Of a stretch of 10,475 bases of DNA, positions 1 through 7,699 are shown in pieces (position 1 is the first letter of the stretch; each line of letters starts with the position of its first letter). The notes beneath the pieces are model-generated. The model saw only the letters and a program-made list of their open reading frames with translations, was not told where the DNA came from and did not search any database. Origin of the DNA: Planctomycetes bacterium UBA1662 (lineage in GTDB: Bacteria > Planctomycetota > UBA8108); NCBI GenBank assembly GCA_002320775.1, contig DCKY01000229.1, positions 51,011 through 61,485 on the forward strand, given 5' to 3'. The position numbers and the translations under genes were made by a program.

Positions 1-393
1 CAGTGGTACGTAGCTCTTTTTTCCAAGGCTGTCACCGGTCTATTTAACCAGCTCGGCCTTACCGAGGAATACTTCACCCCTGGTGAATCAGGCACTTTCG
101 CCCTCCGCCAGTACATCAACTACCTTGCGGAGGTAAGGCCGGGTGAGACCATCTCCATCCACACCCGCCTGGTGGGGAGGTCTGAAAAGAAGATTCACCT
201 GGTTCACTTCATGGTCAACGAAACCCGCCAGGTTCTATCCTCCACGCTGGAGACCATCATCTCGCACGCGGACCTCAAGCTGCGAAAAACCTCCCCCTTC
301 CCGGTCGAAATCGCCGCCAGGATAGACCCCCTGGTCGCCCTCTCAGACGGTCTCGAATGGGAGCCTCCGCTCAGCGGAACGATGCGGGCCTGA
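1..393 (+). CDS. Thioesterase-family (hot-dog fold) protein, C-terminal part
   Basis: The reading frame is open from the first base of the window and ends at TGA 391-393, giving 130 residues of a protein whose N-terminus lies outside. The visible start, QWYVALFSKA, resembles the region just after the HMN motif of acyl-CoA thioesterases of the 4-hydroxybenzoyl-CoA/betainyl-CoA thioesterase type, where the helix packs against the hot-dog sheet. It is followed by strand-like segments typical of the fold (FALRQYINYLAEVRPGETI, then HTRLVGRSEKKIHLVHFMV). The likely role is hydrolysis of a small acyl-CoA in the cytoplasm; the substrate cannot be told from this fragment, and the catalytic residues near the N-terminus are not visible. 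The gene is convergent with the minus-strand operon, so it is a separate transcription unit. The family call is from recalled motif similarity; the subfamily is uncertain. Confidence 0.75.
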   Translation, partial: QWYVALFSKAVTGLFNQLGLTEEYFTPGESGTFALRQYINYLAEVRPGETISIHTRLVGRSEKKIHLVHFMVNETRQVLSSTLETIISHADLKLRKTSPFPVEIAARIDPLVALSDGLEWEPPLSGTMRA

Positions 394-409
394 AATACCG
401 GTCAGCCCC
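386..409. terminator. Possible bidirectional hairpin between convergent stop codons
   Basis: GGGCCTGA at 386-393 pairs with TCAGCCC at 402-408, leaving one bulged C and an 8-base loop at 394-401. The stop codons of the two convergent genes (TGA 391-393 on plus, TGA 404-402 on minus) form the inner part of each arm. The position suits a shared terminator, but neither strand shows a T-run after the stem, so an intrinsic terminator of the classical type is not demonstrated. Confidence 0.3.
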
Positions 410-1196
410 GAGAAGTCATGTGATGCAGAATGATACCGGCGGCCACTGATACATTCAGGGAGTCAGCGCCGCTGGCCATAGGTATGCAGGCTGACTCGTG
501 ACAGATGTCCGTCAGCTCTTCCGGCAAGCCGGCCTCCTCGTTCCCGAGAACCACGCACCAGTCATCCGCCGGAACGATTCCGGACAGCGGCAGCGCTTCC
601 GGATCGGCCACCGCGCCGACCAATTGGACTCCAGGCGCAGCGCAAAGCTTCTTGAGATCCGAGACAACGGCGCCGCACCTGTAGACGGGCAGGGTAAAGG
701 CCGCCCCCATTGAAACCCGGATGCACCTGCGGGAATAGGCATCGGTACACCGCTCTCCAAGAATCAAGGCGTTCAGGCCAAGGCACCTGGCTGTCCGCAT
801 GATGGAGCCGAGATTTTCCGAATCCGTAATTTCCGGACAGGCAACCGCCTTGAGAGCGGGGCGGCCGGAGCCGAGGAGTTGATCGAAACCCAACTCTTCG
901 GGCCTCTTTCCGCAGCCAAGCACCCCCCGATGAAACTTGAAGCCCACGACGTTTTCAATCTCGTCATCATCGAGAACAAAGACCGGAACGGAAGCCGGCA
1001 GAAGCGGGCGAACCCGGTCGATTTTACGTGAACTGACCAGCACCGAGACGACCTCCAGGGCGCTCGAGAGGAGCCTTCCAACAAGGTGCTCGCCTTCGAC
1101 GATGAAATGTTCAGCGCCAAATTCCGATCTGCCCTTCAGGTCCCTGTAGGGACCCAGCCGTTCATCCCCTGCGGAGTCCAGATCAAGAACAGCCAA
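402..1196 (-). CDS. SpoU/TrmH-family RNA 2'-O-methyltransferase
   Basis: This 264-residue protein should transfer a methyl group from S-adenosylmethionine to a ribose 2'-OH in tRNA or rRNA in the cytoplasm. All three SpoU (SPOUT) motifs are visible: motif 1 around residues 122-136 (ITDSENLGSIMRTA, with the conserved Asn128 and Arg134), motif 2 at 215-225 (VVLGNEEAGLP), and motif 3 at 238-255 (IPM...SLNVSVAAGI). Motifs 2 and 3 form the trefoil knot that binds the cofactor. Residues 10-95 look like the N-terminal RNA-binding domain (RDLKGR, then FIVEGEHLV). The start is TTG: it is the only usual start codon between the upstream gene's stop and the RDLKGR motif, and the length fits the family. 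No Shine-Dalgarno sequence precedes it. It is the last gene of the minus-strand set, 36 bp after the WD40 gene and in the same frame. The exact RNA target cannot be assigned. Confidence 0.9.
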   Translation of the reverse strand: MAVLDLDSAGDERLGPYRDLKGRSEFGAEHFIVEGEHLVGRLLSSALEVVSVLVSSRKIDRVRPLLPASVPVFVLDDDEIENVVGFKFHRGVLGCGKRPEELGFDQLLGSGRPALKAVACPEITDSENLGSIMRTARCLGLNALILGERCTDAYSRRCIRVSMGAAFTLPVYRCGAVVSDLKKLCAAPGVQLVGAVADPEALPLSGIVPADDWCVVLGNEEAGLPEELTDICHESACIPMASGADSLNVSVAAGIILHHMTSRG

Positions 1197-1232
1197 GGGA
1201 AAGCCACTTGTAGAAGCCGCGGGAGGCGCCGA

Positions 1233-4200
1233 TCATTTCTCCGGCGGCTTCAATTGGTAGCGCGCCTTCCCATCTTTGCCGTTCCAGACGTGAAGAACGC
1301 TATCGTACCCGCCGGCCACAACGACCGCGGCGTCAGGGGTCACACCGATGGAATACATATAGTCGCCTGCCCCACCCAGGCTGCGGAAGTTGTTTCCATC
1401 GTTGGCGCGATGCATCGCGACCTTCTTGTCGCCGCTGCAGGAGAGGGTTTCCTGGCTGTCACCGATAAAGCTGATTGCGCTGACCTGCTTGGAGAAACCG
1501 CCGATAGTTCGCTTGACCTCGCCGCTGCGGAAATCCCAGATCTTGATCACGTTGTCTGCCCCGCAGCTGGCGAGAATATTGCCGTCTGATTGCCAGCTCA
1601 CCCCAAGCACATGAGCTGTGTGTCCCTCGTAAAACCGAACCCGCTCACCGTCAAGCGCCTTGAAGCTCCTGGCGAACTTATCCGCCCCGCCGGTGGCTAT
1701 GTACTCCCCTTCAGCGGAGTAGTCGACTGCAAATACGGTGTCGCTATGAGCATCCTCAAGCCGCCAGACCAGCTCTCCTTTCTCAAGGTCCCAGACAGAC
1801 AGCTCTCCTGTGCGGGAGGTCTCACCACCGCCCGCGGCCAGGCGCTTTCCGTCAGGACTGAAATCTATGGAAAGAATCCGGTCGACGAGCGGACTCTCCC
1901 CATTCGGGGAGCCCAGGGTCTTGTCTAATTCCCAGCGCCCGATGGGGTCAATGTGCCGCATCGAGCTTTTGCCCAGGCAACACACAATCCCCTCCTCGGT
2001 TGCGGCAACGATCCGGCCTTCGCCCTTGAAACTGTGCAGCCCGGCCCCTGTCTCGGAACTCCAGGCCACCATCGTCTTGTCCTGCCCAAGCGTGTAGAGA
2101 TAATTCCCATCAGCTGAGAACGTCAATCCGGCGGTCGGTTTCCTGGCAGCAGCCTCGGCCGCCTTGGCGGCGGCAACCTGTTCCCCTGGAGCGACCGCCT
2201 TGGCCTCCGCCTTCTTGATTTCTTCATCGCGGGACTTCAGCTGATCCTCAGCCTTCTTGATATCCTTGCCGCTCTCCACGAAGGTTCGCTCTGCCGAATC
2301 AACTGAGGACTGCGCCGCCTTGGCTTCCTTGTCCGCTTTTTCGAATTTCTTTTTATCCCCGCCTTTTTTCGCCGCTTCCAGGGCCTTGTTCTTGTCATCC
2401 CTGGCCTTGGTCGCCATGGCAATAGCTCCCTTTGCGTCCTTGGCTTCCTTGGCCGCCATCTCTATTTTCTTTTTGTCCCGGCTTTTCTTCGCCGCCTCGA
2501 TGGCCTTGTTTTTTTTATCACTGAGGCCGGAGGCCTTCGCCACCGCCTCAGCGGCGGCCTTCGCCTCATTCTCAGCAACCTTGAGCTTCTCCTTATCCTC
2601 TCCCTTCCTGGCCTCTTCGAGAGCCCGGGACTTTACTTCACTGCTCTTGGCTGCCTCGTCTAATGCCGCCTTCGCGGCCTTGGCTTCATTTTCAGCAAGA
2701 TCAACCTTGGCCTTGTCAGGAGTATTTTTAGCCGCCCCCAGCGCGGCATCCTTCTCCTGGCTGGTCTTTGTCGCCAGCTCAAGAGCGGCTTGAGCTGCCT
2801 TCGCCTCCTTCTCGGCCGTCTCGACCCTTTTCTTGTCCTCTGCCTTGACAGCCTCTAACGCCTTGTTTTTCTCATCCCGGGTCTTCTTGACCTTGGCGAG
2901 ATTCTCCATGTTTTTTTTCTGGGCGTTCTTTTTGCCCTCCAGATTCTTCACGTCCCCTTCCCGACTTTTCTTCTGAGCAGCGAGACGCCCCTCCAGAAGC
3001 TTGAGGTGGCGCTCCTTGCGAACCGTGGTTCGCCGCAGGGCAGGGTCGTCCTGAAGCTTGGCGACTTCCTTGCCATCGGCAAGGTTCCAGAGCGTGACCA
3101 CAGGGGTGTCCCCGGCTACTGCGACCCGGGCCCCGTCCTTTCGGACAACGGCCGCTCGCACTGGCGACCCGTGCTTGAATTCCCGGACCTGCTTCCCCCC
3201 GGGCGTGTCCCAGAGCCTTACGGTCCCATCTTCGCTTCCTGAGAGGAGCTGCCCGCCAGCGCGGTCGACACTGATCACGCAGGTGATCCTTTTCGCGTGC
3301 CCCTTGAGCTCCTTGATTGGAGCTGGAGAAGCCTTCGCGCCCTCTTCACCTTCTTTCGTCTCCTCGGCCGACCCTCCCACCCCTGGGATGGCCCACAAGA
3401 GAACAGTTCCATCCCCCCCGCCGGTCGCGACATTCACATCTTTGGCAAGATAGGTAACAGCGGCGGCTCCGGACGGCAGCGCGATGGACCCGGTCTTTTT
3501 TGAACCCTCGACACTCCAGAAATCAAGCTTGCCTCCCTTCGAAAGAGTACAGAGAGACTTCCCATCCATCGCGAGGCTGAGAGAGATGATCGCATCGGGA
3601 GCCGCGGGGATCTCCCCGAGAAGCTCGCCGGATGTCTTCTGCAGCCTCACCTTCCCATCTTCATGCCCTGTGGCAAGAACTCCGGCCGCCAGGCTGACGT
3701 CGAGGCAGACAACATTGGCCGAGCCGGCCTCGAACTCAGCAAGAGAGACGCCCTTACGATGCTTCCAGATTTTAACGCAACGAAAGCCTCCGGATGCGAG
3801 AGTCTCGCCATCCGGGCTGAAAGCAAGACTCTGAACACTGTCGAGATGCGCGATTCCCGGCCTCTTGTAGGGCCCAGCCTCAACAAGCGCAGAGTCTGTA
3901 AGCCTTGTGATCTCTCCGCCGGAATCAAGCTCGTAGAGGAAGACCTGGTTCGCCCTCGCACAGGCGGCAATCTTTCCATCGAAACGAACAGCGGTAGCGT
4001 AAATCGGGTTGTGTCCGGCCGGCAGCGGATGCCACTCAACAGCGACGGGTGAACTCGAAACGCCACCGCTCTTGGCCCCCTGGTCGATCCACAACGCCAT
4101 CAATCCGAGCTCTTTCGATGTGAGCGGACGGGCGCCAACCTTGTTCTTCTTCGGAGGCATAATCGGTTTCGCCTGGTGGGCCGCCGCCTTCATAAGAATA

Positions 4201-4496
4201 CTTTCACCGCTTTTCCCGGGGACGACAATCGGACCGTCCTCTCCACCCTCGAGGATCGCCTTGACAGACTCCAGGTTGACGTCCCCTCGCGCCTTGGTAG
4301 AAGAATGGCAAGCGACGCAATTCGACCTCAGCATAGGAAGAATCTCGCTTTGAAATAAAACCGGGTCTTTGCGGTCGATCTTCTCAATCGAGATGGCCTC
4401 CTGGCCGAACAGCCCTCCCTGGTGAGCCAGGAGGAAAACGGACACCCACAAAACCTGCCTGCAAATCACTGATGAGCGAAATAGAGTCGAGAGCAT
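1233..4496 (-). CDS. PSCyt1 cytochrome c-WD40 protein with central coiled coil
   Basis: This 1087-residue exported protein has a signal peptide (residues 1-32, hydrophobic core VLWVSVFLLA). Next comes a planctomycete-type cytochrome c domain (about 47-143) with heme motif CVACH at 60-64 and a candidate axial Met113 in PIMPPKK. Residues 165-473 hold seven WD40-like blades (for example SPDGETLASGG, and GSEDGTVRLWD at 420-430). Residues 487-785 are a Lys/Ala/Glu-rich coiled coil, and 787-1072 hold seven more blades (for example SPDGKRLAAGG, and GADNVIKIWDF at 979-989). The likely role is a heme-bearing extracytoplasmic scaffold; no catalytic residues or substrate can be named. The ATG lies one base after the TAA of the PPC gene, so the two are probably translationally coupled; the purine-rich end of that gene (GGAAG, 12 nt upstream) could serve as ribosome binding site. 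Domain calls are from visible motifs; blade counts are by eye. Confidence 0.9.
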   Translation of the reverse strand: MLSTLFRSSVICRQVLWVSVFLLAHQGGLFGQEAISIEKIDRKDPVLFQSEILPMLRSNCVACHSSTKARGDVNLESVKAILEGGEDGPIVVPGKSGESILMKAAAHQAKPIMPPKKNKVGARPLTSKELGLMALWIDQGAKSGGVSSSPVAVEWHPLPAGHNPIYATAVRFDGKIAACARANQVFLYELDSGGEITRLTDSALVEAGPYKRPGIAHLDSVQSLAFSPDGETLASGGFRCVKIWKHRKGVSLAEFEAGSANVVCLDVSLAAGVLATGHEDGKVRLQKTSGELLGEIPAAPDAIISLSLAMDGKSLCTLSKGGKLDFWSVEGSKKTGSIALPSGAAAVTYLAKDVNVATGGGDGTVLLWAIPGVGGSAEETKEGEEGAKASPAPIKELKGHAKRITCVISVDRAGGQLLSGSEDGTVRLWDTPGGKQVREFKHGSPVRAAVVRKDGARVAVAGDTPVVTLWNLADGKEVAKLQDDPALRRTTVRKERHLKLLEGRLAAQKKSREGDVKNLEGKKNAQKKNMENLAKVKKTRDEKNKALEAVKAEDKKRVETAEKEAKAAQAALELATKTSQEKDAALGAAKNTPDKAKVDLAENEAKAAKAALDEAAKSSEVKSRALEEARKGEDKEKLKVAENEAKAAAEAVAKASGLSDKKNKAIEAAKKSRDKKKIEMAAKEAKDAKGAIAMATKARDDKNKALEAAKKGGDKKKFEKADKEAKAAQSSVDSAERTFVESGKDIKKAEDQLKSRDEEIKKAEAKAVAPGEQVAAAKAAEAAARKPTAGLTFSADGNYLYTLGQDKTMVAWSSETGAGLHSFKGEGRIVAATEEGIVCCLGKSSMRHIDPIGRWELDKTLGSPNGESPLVDRILSIDFSPDGKRLAAGGGETSRTGELSVWDLEKGELVWRLEDAHSDTVFAVDYSAEGEYIATGGADKFARSFKALDGERVRFYEGHTAHVLGVSWQSDGNILASCGADNVIKIWDFRSGEVKRTIGGFSKQVSAISFIGDSQETLSCSGDKKVAMHRANDGNNFRSLGGAGDYMYSIGVTPDAAVVVAGGYDSVLHVWNGKDGKARYQLKPPEK
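2289..2885 (-). repeat. Five tandem units of about 120 bp encoding coiled-coil repeats
   Basis: Residues 538-736 of the WD40 protein are five consecutive units, beginning at K538, K577, K617, G657 and K697. Unit lengths are 39, 40, 40, 40 and 40 residues. Each carries the same landmarks: a charged stretch ending in K-x-x-A-L/I-E/G (such as KNKALEA), a DK-K segment about 12 residues later (such as DKKKIE), then A-x-x-EAK-x-A. At DNA level the periodicity can be seen in TTGGCTTCCTT recurring 120 bp apart near 2320 and 2440. Units have diverged enough that this is an old protein-level repeat rather than a recent DNA duplication. Confidence 0.8.
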
Positions 4497-4497
4497 A

Positions 4498-7400
4498 TTA
4501 TTTCTTTTCTTCCACCTTCTTGGGTTCTTCCGGCGCTTCGATAATTAGCTGGAAATTGCCTTTAACCGTGTGGTTTGCGCTGCCGAACTTACCAGTCGCC
4601 TGGAGTTCTATATCATACTTCCCGGGAGGAGCGGTCTTCTCAACCTGGATCTTCAACAGGGAATCCGGCTTGCCCTTGGCCACCGCGGCGCCTGCGACCT
4701 TGACGCCCTTGACATCTTTAAGGACGGCCTTGATCTTCACCTCTTCATTGAAGCCGTAGAGCCTCTGGAGCTTGATCGGCAGATCAATGGACTGCCCTGC
4801 CGCCACCTTCAGTCCGCCGGGAGCGAGTTCGCCCTCGAATGCGAAGGCCGCCTGGGTGATCTTGAGTTTGATCGGAGCAGAGTAGATGCCGACCTTCACC
4901 TTCTTTGGTTTCGCGGCATTGGACAAACCATCTGCATCCTTCTTCGCCGCGGCAAGGACCTTCTTGGCTCGCTCTTCCTTCTCCCTGGCATCCTTGGCCT
5001 CCGCCTCCGCCTTCTTAAGCGCCGCATCTGCGGCTTGCGACGCATCCATGGACGCCTTGTGGGCACTCTCAGCCTGGGTAAATTTCTCGGAAGCCTCCTT
5101 GCCCTTTGCCTCGGACGCCTCGGACGCCTTTTGCGCATCTTCCTTGGCTTTCACCAACCCCTGGTCTGCAGGATTGCTGTTCATCGCCGCCTCTGCGGAT
5201 TTTAACTTCTCAGCCATCGCCTTGCGATTGGCAGAGGCCGCCTCGTTGACCTTTTTTGCGGCCGACAGAGCCTCGGTTTTCTTTTTGACCTCGCCCTCCG
5301 CCGCCGACTTCTTCTTCCTGAACTCATCAGCGGCCGTCTTCTTTTCTGTGTGAACGACCGAGATAGATTTCAGAATTCCGCCCATCTTCTCATGACGCTT
5401 CTTTGCTGCGTCCACAAGAGCCAGGCCTCTCTTGTATTGAATCTCGGTTTTGCATCTGAAGTGAAAGGCCTGGGGGCCGATGGGAGCCCCCGGCTTGATC
5501 GTGACCTTCACCTTGGCTTCCGTCTGCTTGTCGTTCACGGTGAAGTTCTTCAGTTCGACATTCGGCGGCAGATTGACCGCGTTAACTGTAATCTTCCCTT
5601 GCGCGCCTGCCCCCCGATGCACCTTCAAGGCGAGCTCGAGGCTGCCGCCATGAGCCATCTCGTTCTCAGGCGCTGACGACTCAATCCTGAAAGGGCTGGG
5701 CTCCGCACCGGAAACAGCCATCCCCACTCCGGAGGTCAGCCTGGCCTTCGAAAGTCCCGACCAGAGCAGCGTCCCATAGGTTACCTCACGCCGGACCTCT
5801 TGATCTCCCAGGCGCGCCTTCGCGAAGACCTTCAGAACCCCTCCCCAGTCAGCGGCCTCCGCTCCAGCATGGAGCAACAGGGTTGTTGAGCCCTTGCCCG
5901 CGGGTATCTGCCCTTTGCCTCCCTTGATGAATTCCGGAAGGCCTTCAAACTCGAGGTCAATCGCCCCGGCATAACCATTCTTCCTGTCGACATAGGCGAT
6001 GTATCGATCCGATCCGTTCCGTCGCAGCAGAGACCCCCAGACCCCGGGCTTGTTCTTCTTGTCGTCCGGATCGACCTCCGGGTATCCGGGCAGGAGGACG
6101 ACCTCGAAATCAGGCGCGCTCTTGCGGATAACGAGGCTGTAGACATTTCGCGGGTCAGCACGGCTGTCGCTGTACAGATCCCGGACGAGAACGCGATAGC
6201 GATTACCCTTCTTGACGGTGATCTCACCAAAAGGATCATCTGAAACAGTACCGAAATGCCCGCCGCCGACATTGGGCAATCCATCGTCCTGGAACTTGAG
6301 TTCCTTGACGGTCTCCTTGCCATCCTTATCGACAATCACCTGCTGAATCACGTAGGCCGGGTCGGTCCCCAGCCCGAGACGCTGCGACCTGACCTCCACC
6401 TTGAAGACCCCATCCTCCTCGGCTGCGAATTCAAACCAGTCGCGGTCGCCCCTGGGATAGAAGCGCCCCGCCGCCTCGCACGGGACCTTCAGAGCCGTAG
6501 CCTTCCCTGGTGAATTATTCGGCTCCGCCTCGGAGAAGACAGGGTCGTTCGCCACCCACAGGTAGGCTCCATCCGAAGCTCCAAGATCCGGCTGAAGCAC
6601 ATCCGAATAACGCTGAAGGCCAAAGTCCCTGGATTCTGACAAGGCGCCGGAACTGCCGGGCTCACTAGGAACCTTGACCTTCCGAACAAGCTTCTCGGGA
6701 ATAATTCCATTGAAGGCGAACTCAGGCGCCGGCTCCCCTCCGGGAAGGTTCCTGCCGAGGAAAAGAAATTCAACCTCGCTCCCGGCAACAGCGCTGGGAG
6801 GAAAGATCGTGTCTACATGCGGACTGGCCGAGACCTCCAGTCGATAGAAATGATTCGCCGACCCCTTGTACAGAAGGTCACGAATCTCGACGACCATCGG
6901 GCCGTCATCCGCGACTGCGACATCGACCAGGGCGTCCCGCCGCTTATCGATCCTGCTCCGGGCGATCTCAATCCCCCTCGAATTATAGACCGTAAGAAGA
7001 GGCATCAGCTGAGAGTCAATGCGTGAAGCAAGGCACTCGATAACCACCCGCGTGCCCCCAGGAGCCTTGAATTGGAAAAAGTCCCTGTCGCTGGCTGCCT
7101 GGATGGAGCCGTTGACCACACAGGCAAAGGGGATCGGTTTCGCTTCGGCCAGGCTGTTATTGCCCTCCTGCTCAAGCACTTCTTCCATAGAGCTCACGAC
7201 GAAACACCGAGGATTCGTCATCCCGAAATCTCCAACTGCTCGGGCCTCATAAACGCCTGGCGGAACATCAGCTCCAATGTTCAGAGTAAAAAGGCCCGGC
7301 TCGACCCCGGGCTCTTCGTTGAGAAACTCAGCATAAGGACTCGCGCTCTTCCTCTTTGCCGCAGCCTTGATCCCGGGATGGGTGAAGATAAGTGATTCGA

Positions 7401-7572
7401 CCCCATCGAGGTCCGCCCCGATAAGACGAATAGCCGTCTCCTTCCCAGTCTGCGCGCCGAGAGGGGAGATCCCCCATAACCGAGCCTGCGGCATTTGAGA
7501 GAAGGCGATCGAGGTGTGCAATCCATCAAATACAAAGAACGCAACCAGGAGTAAGAAGATTCTGTTTTTCAT
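4498..7572 (-). CDS. PPC-domain secreted protein with internal coiled coil
   Basis: Counting from ATG 7572, this is a 1024-residue exported protein. The signal peptide is KNRIFLLLVAFFVF through about residue 25, ending near IAFSQ. Then come an IPT/Ig-like segment (about 30-127), a first pre-peptidase C-terminal domain (about 135-250; DRDFFQFKAPGG) and a second (about 349-485; EAEPNNSPGKA, DRDWFEFAAE). Further beta-rich Ig-like regions run to about 710, followed by an Ala/Lys/Glu-rich coiled coil (about 718-888) and a final beta domain (about 895-1015) with a charged Lys/Glu tail. PPC domains are non-catalytic and usually aid secretion or binding, so I infer a structural or ligand-binding partner, not an enzyme. 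An in-frame GTG at 7587 would add five residues, but the ATG is preferred: it is preceded by AAGAGA and opens directly into a normal signal peptide. The gene lies 127 bp after the DUF1549 gene and one base before the WD40 gene. Confidence 0.88.
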   Translation of the reverse strand: MKNRIFLLLVAFFVFDGLHTSIAFSQMPQARLWGISPLGAQTGKETAIRLIGADLDGVESLIFTHPGIKAAAKRKSASPYAEFLNEEPGVEPGLFTLNIGADVPPGVYEARAVGDFGMTNPRCFVVSSMEEVLEQEGNNSLAEAKPIPFACVVNGSIQAASDRDFFQFKAPGGTRVVIECLASRIDSQLMPLLTVYNSRGIEIARSRIDKRRDALVDVAVADDGPMVVEIRDLLYKGSANHFYRLEVSASPHVDTIFPPSAVAGSEVEFLFLGRNLPGGEPAPEFAFNGIIPEKLVRKVKVPSEPGSSGALSESRDFGLQRYSDVLQPDLGASDGAYLWVANDPVFSEAEPNNSPGKATALKVPCEAAGRFYPRGDRDWFEFAAEEDGVFKVEVRSQRLGLGTDPAYVIQQVIVDKDGKETVKELKFQDDGLPNVGGGHFGTVSDDPFGEITVKKGNRYRVLVRDLYSDSRADPRNVYSLVIRKSAPDFEVVLLPGYPEVDPDDKKNKPGVWGSLLRRNGSDRYIAYVDRKNGYAGAIDLEFEGLPEFIKGGKGQIPAGKGSTTLLLHAGAEAADWGGVLKVFAKARLGDQEVRREVTYGTLLWSGLSKARLTSGVGMAVSGAEPSPFRIESSAPENEMAHGGSLELALKVHRGAGAQGKITVNAVNLPPNVELKNFTVNDKQTEAKVKVTIKPGAPIGPQAFHFRCKTEIQYKRGLALVDAAKKRHEKMGGILKSISVVHTEKKTAADEFRKKKSAAEGEVKKKTEALSAAKKVNEAASANRKAMAEKLKSAEAAMNSNPADQGLVKAKEDAQKASEASEAKGKEASEKFTQAESAHKASMDASQAADAALKKAEAEAKDAREKEERAKKVLAAAKKDADGLSNAAKPKKVKVGIYSAPIKLKITQAAFAFEGELAPGGLKVAAGQSIDLPIKLQRLYGFNEEVKIKAVLKDVKGVKVAGAAVAKGKPDSLLKIQVEKTAPPGKYDIELQATGKFGSANHTVKGNFQLIIEAPEEPKKVEEKK
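4909..5421 (-). other. Coiled-coil-encoding segment of the PPC protein
   Basis: About 171 residues of low-complexity Ala/Lys/Glu/Ser helix (from LVDAAKKRHEK to LSNAAKP) interrupt an otherwise beta-rich protein. The segment starts just after a strand-like EIQYKRG and ends before a strand-like VGIYSAPIKLKIT. This suggests a helical hairpin or rod projecting from the Ig-like part. Unlike the coil in the WD40 protein, it shows no clear 40-residue unit, only a loose AEA/EAK pattern and a short 9-bp direct repeat (GCCTCGGAC twice) near 5107-5125. Confidence 0.7.
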
Positions 7573-7699
7573 AGTTCTCTTCGCCACAGACCGATGGCCG
7601 GGCCGATAACAGCTGGGTTGAAGTAGATCGCAGGGGCAATATTGCAGCCGGGGAGACTCGAAAGAAGCGGATCGGCTCCCCGGTAACCAGGGAACAGCC
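7573..7699 (-). other. Largest intergenic gap (127 bp), contains an inverted repeat
   Basis: This gap separates the DUF1549/DUF1553 stop from the PPC gene start. It contains a perfect 8-bp inverted repeat, CCGGGGAG at 7648-7655 and CTCCCCGG at 7676-7683, with a 20-base loop. No T-run follows it in the minus-strand direction, so it is not a standard intrinsic terminator; it could be a processing site, a partial attenuator or chance. I see no convincing sigma70 -35/-10 pair on the minus strand. It may still hold an internal promoter of another kind. Confidence 0.35.

Noticed and set aside
2257..2793. Long plus-strand open frame (178 codons) rich in Ser, Ala, Phe and Leu
   Set aside because: It lies antisense to the coiled-coil repeat of the WD40 gene. 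Lys/Ala/Glu codons on one strand give stop-poor Phe/Leu/Ser/Ala codons on the other; no independent coding evidence.
2289..2885. 120-bp periodic repeats as a possible CRISPR or DNA-level repeat array
   Set aside because: The units are diverged, contiguous, and in frame as a protein repeat; there are no conserved short repeats separated by unique spacers.
402..4496. WD40 protein and methyltransferase as one gene broken by a TGA
   Set aside because: Both are complete members of unrelated families, one exported and one cytoplasmic. The methyltransferase has a full N-terminal domain after its own TTG, so this is two genes, not a nonsense-mutated fusion.
4570..5353. Plus-strand open frames of 211 and 155 codons
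   Set aside because: They are antisense to the coil and C-terminal part of the PPC gene, overlap each other in different frames and match no recognised family.
7573..7587. GTG start at 7587 for the PPC gene
   Set aside because: No Shine-Dalgarno sequence precedes it, whereas ATG 7572 has AAGAGA upstream and begins a normal Lys/Arg signal-peptide n-region. The GTG remains possible.
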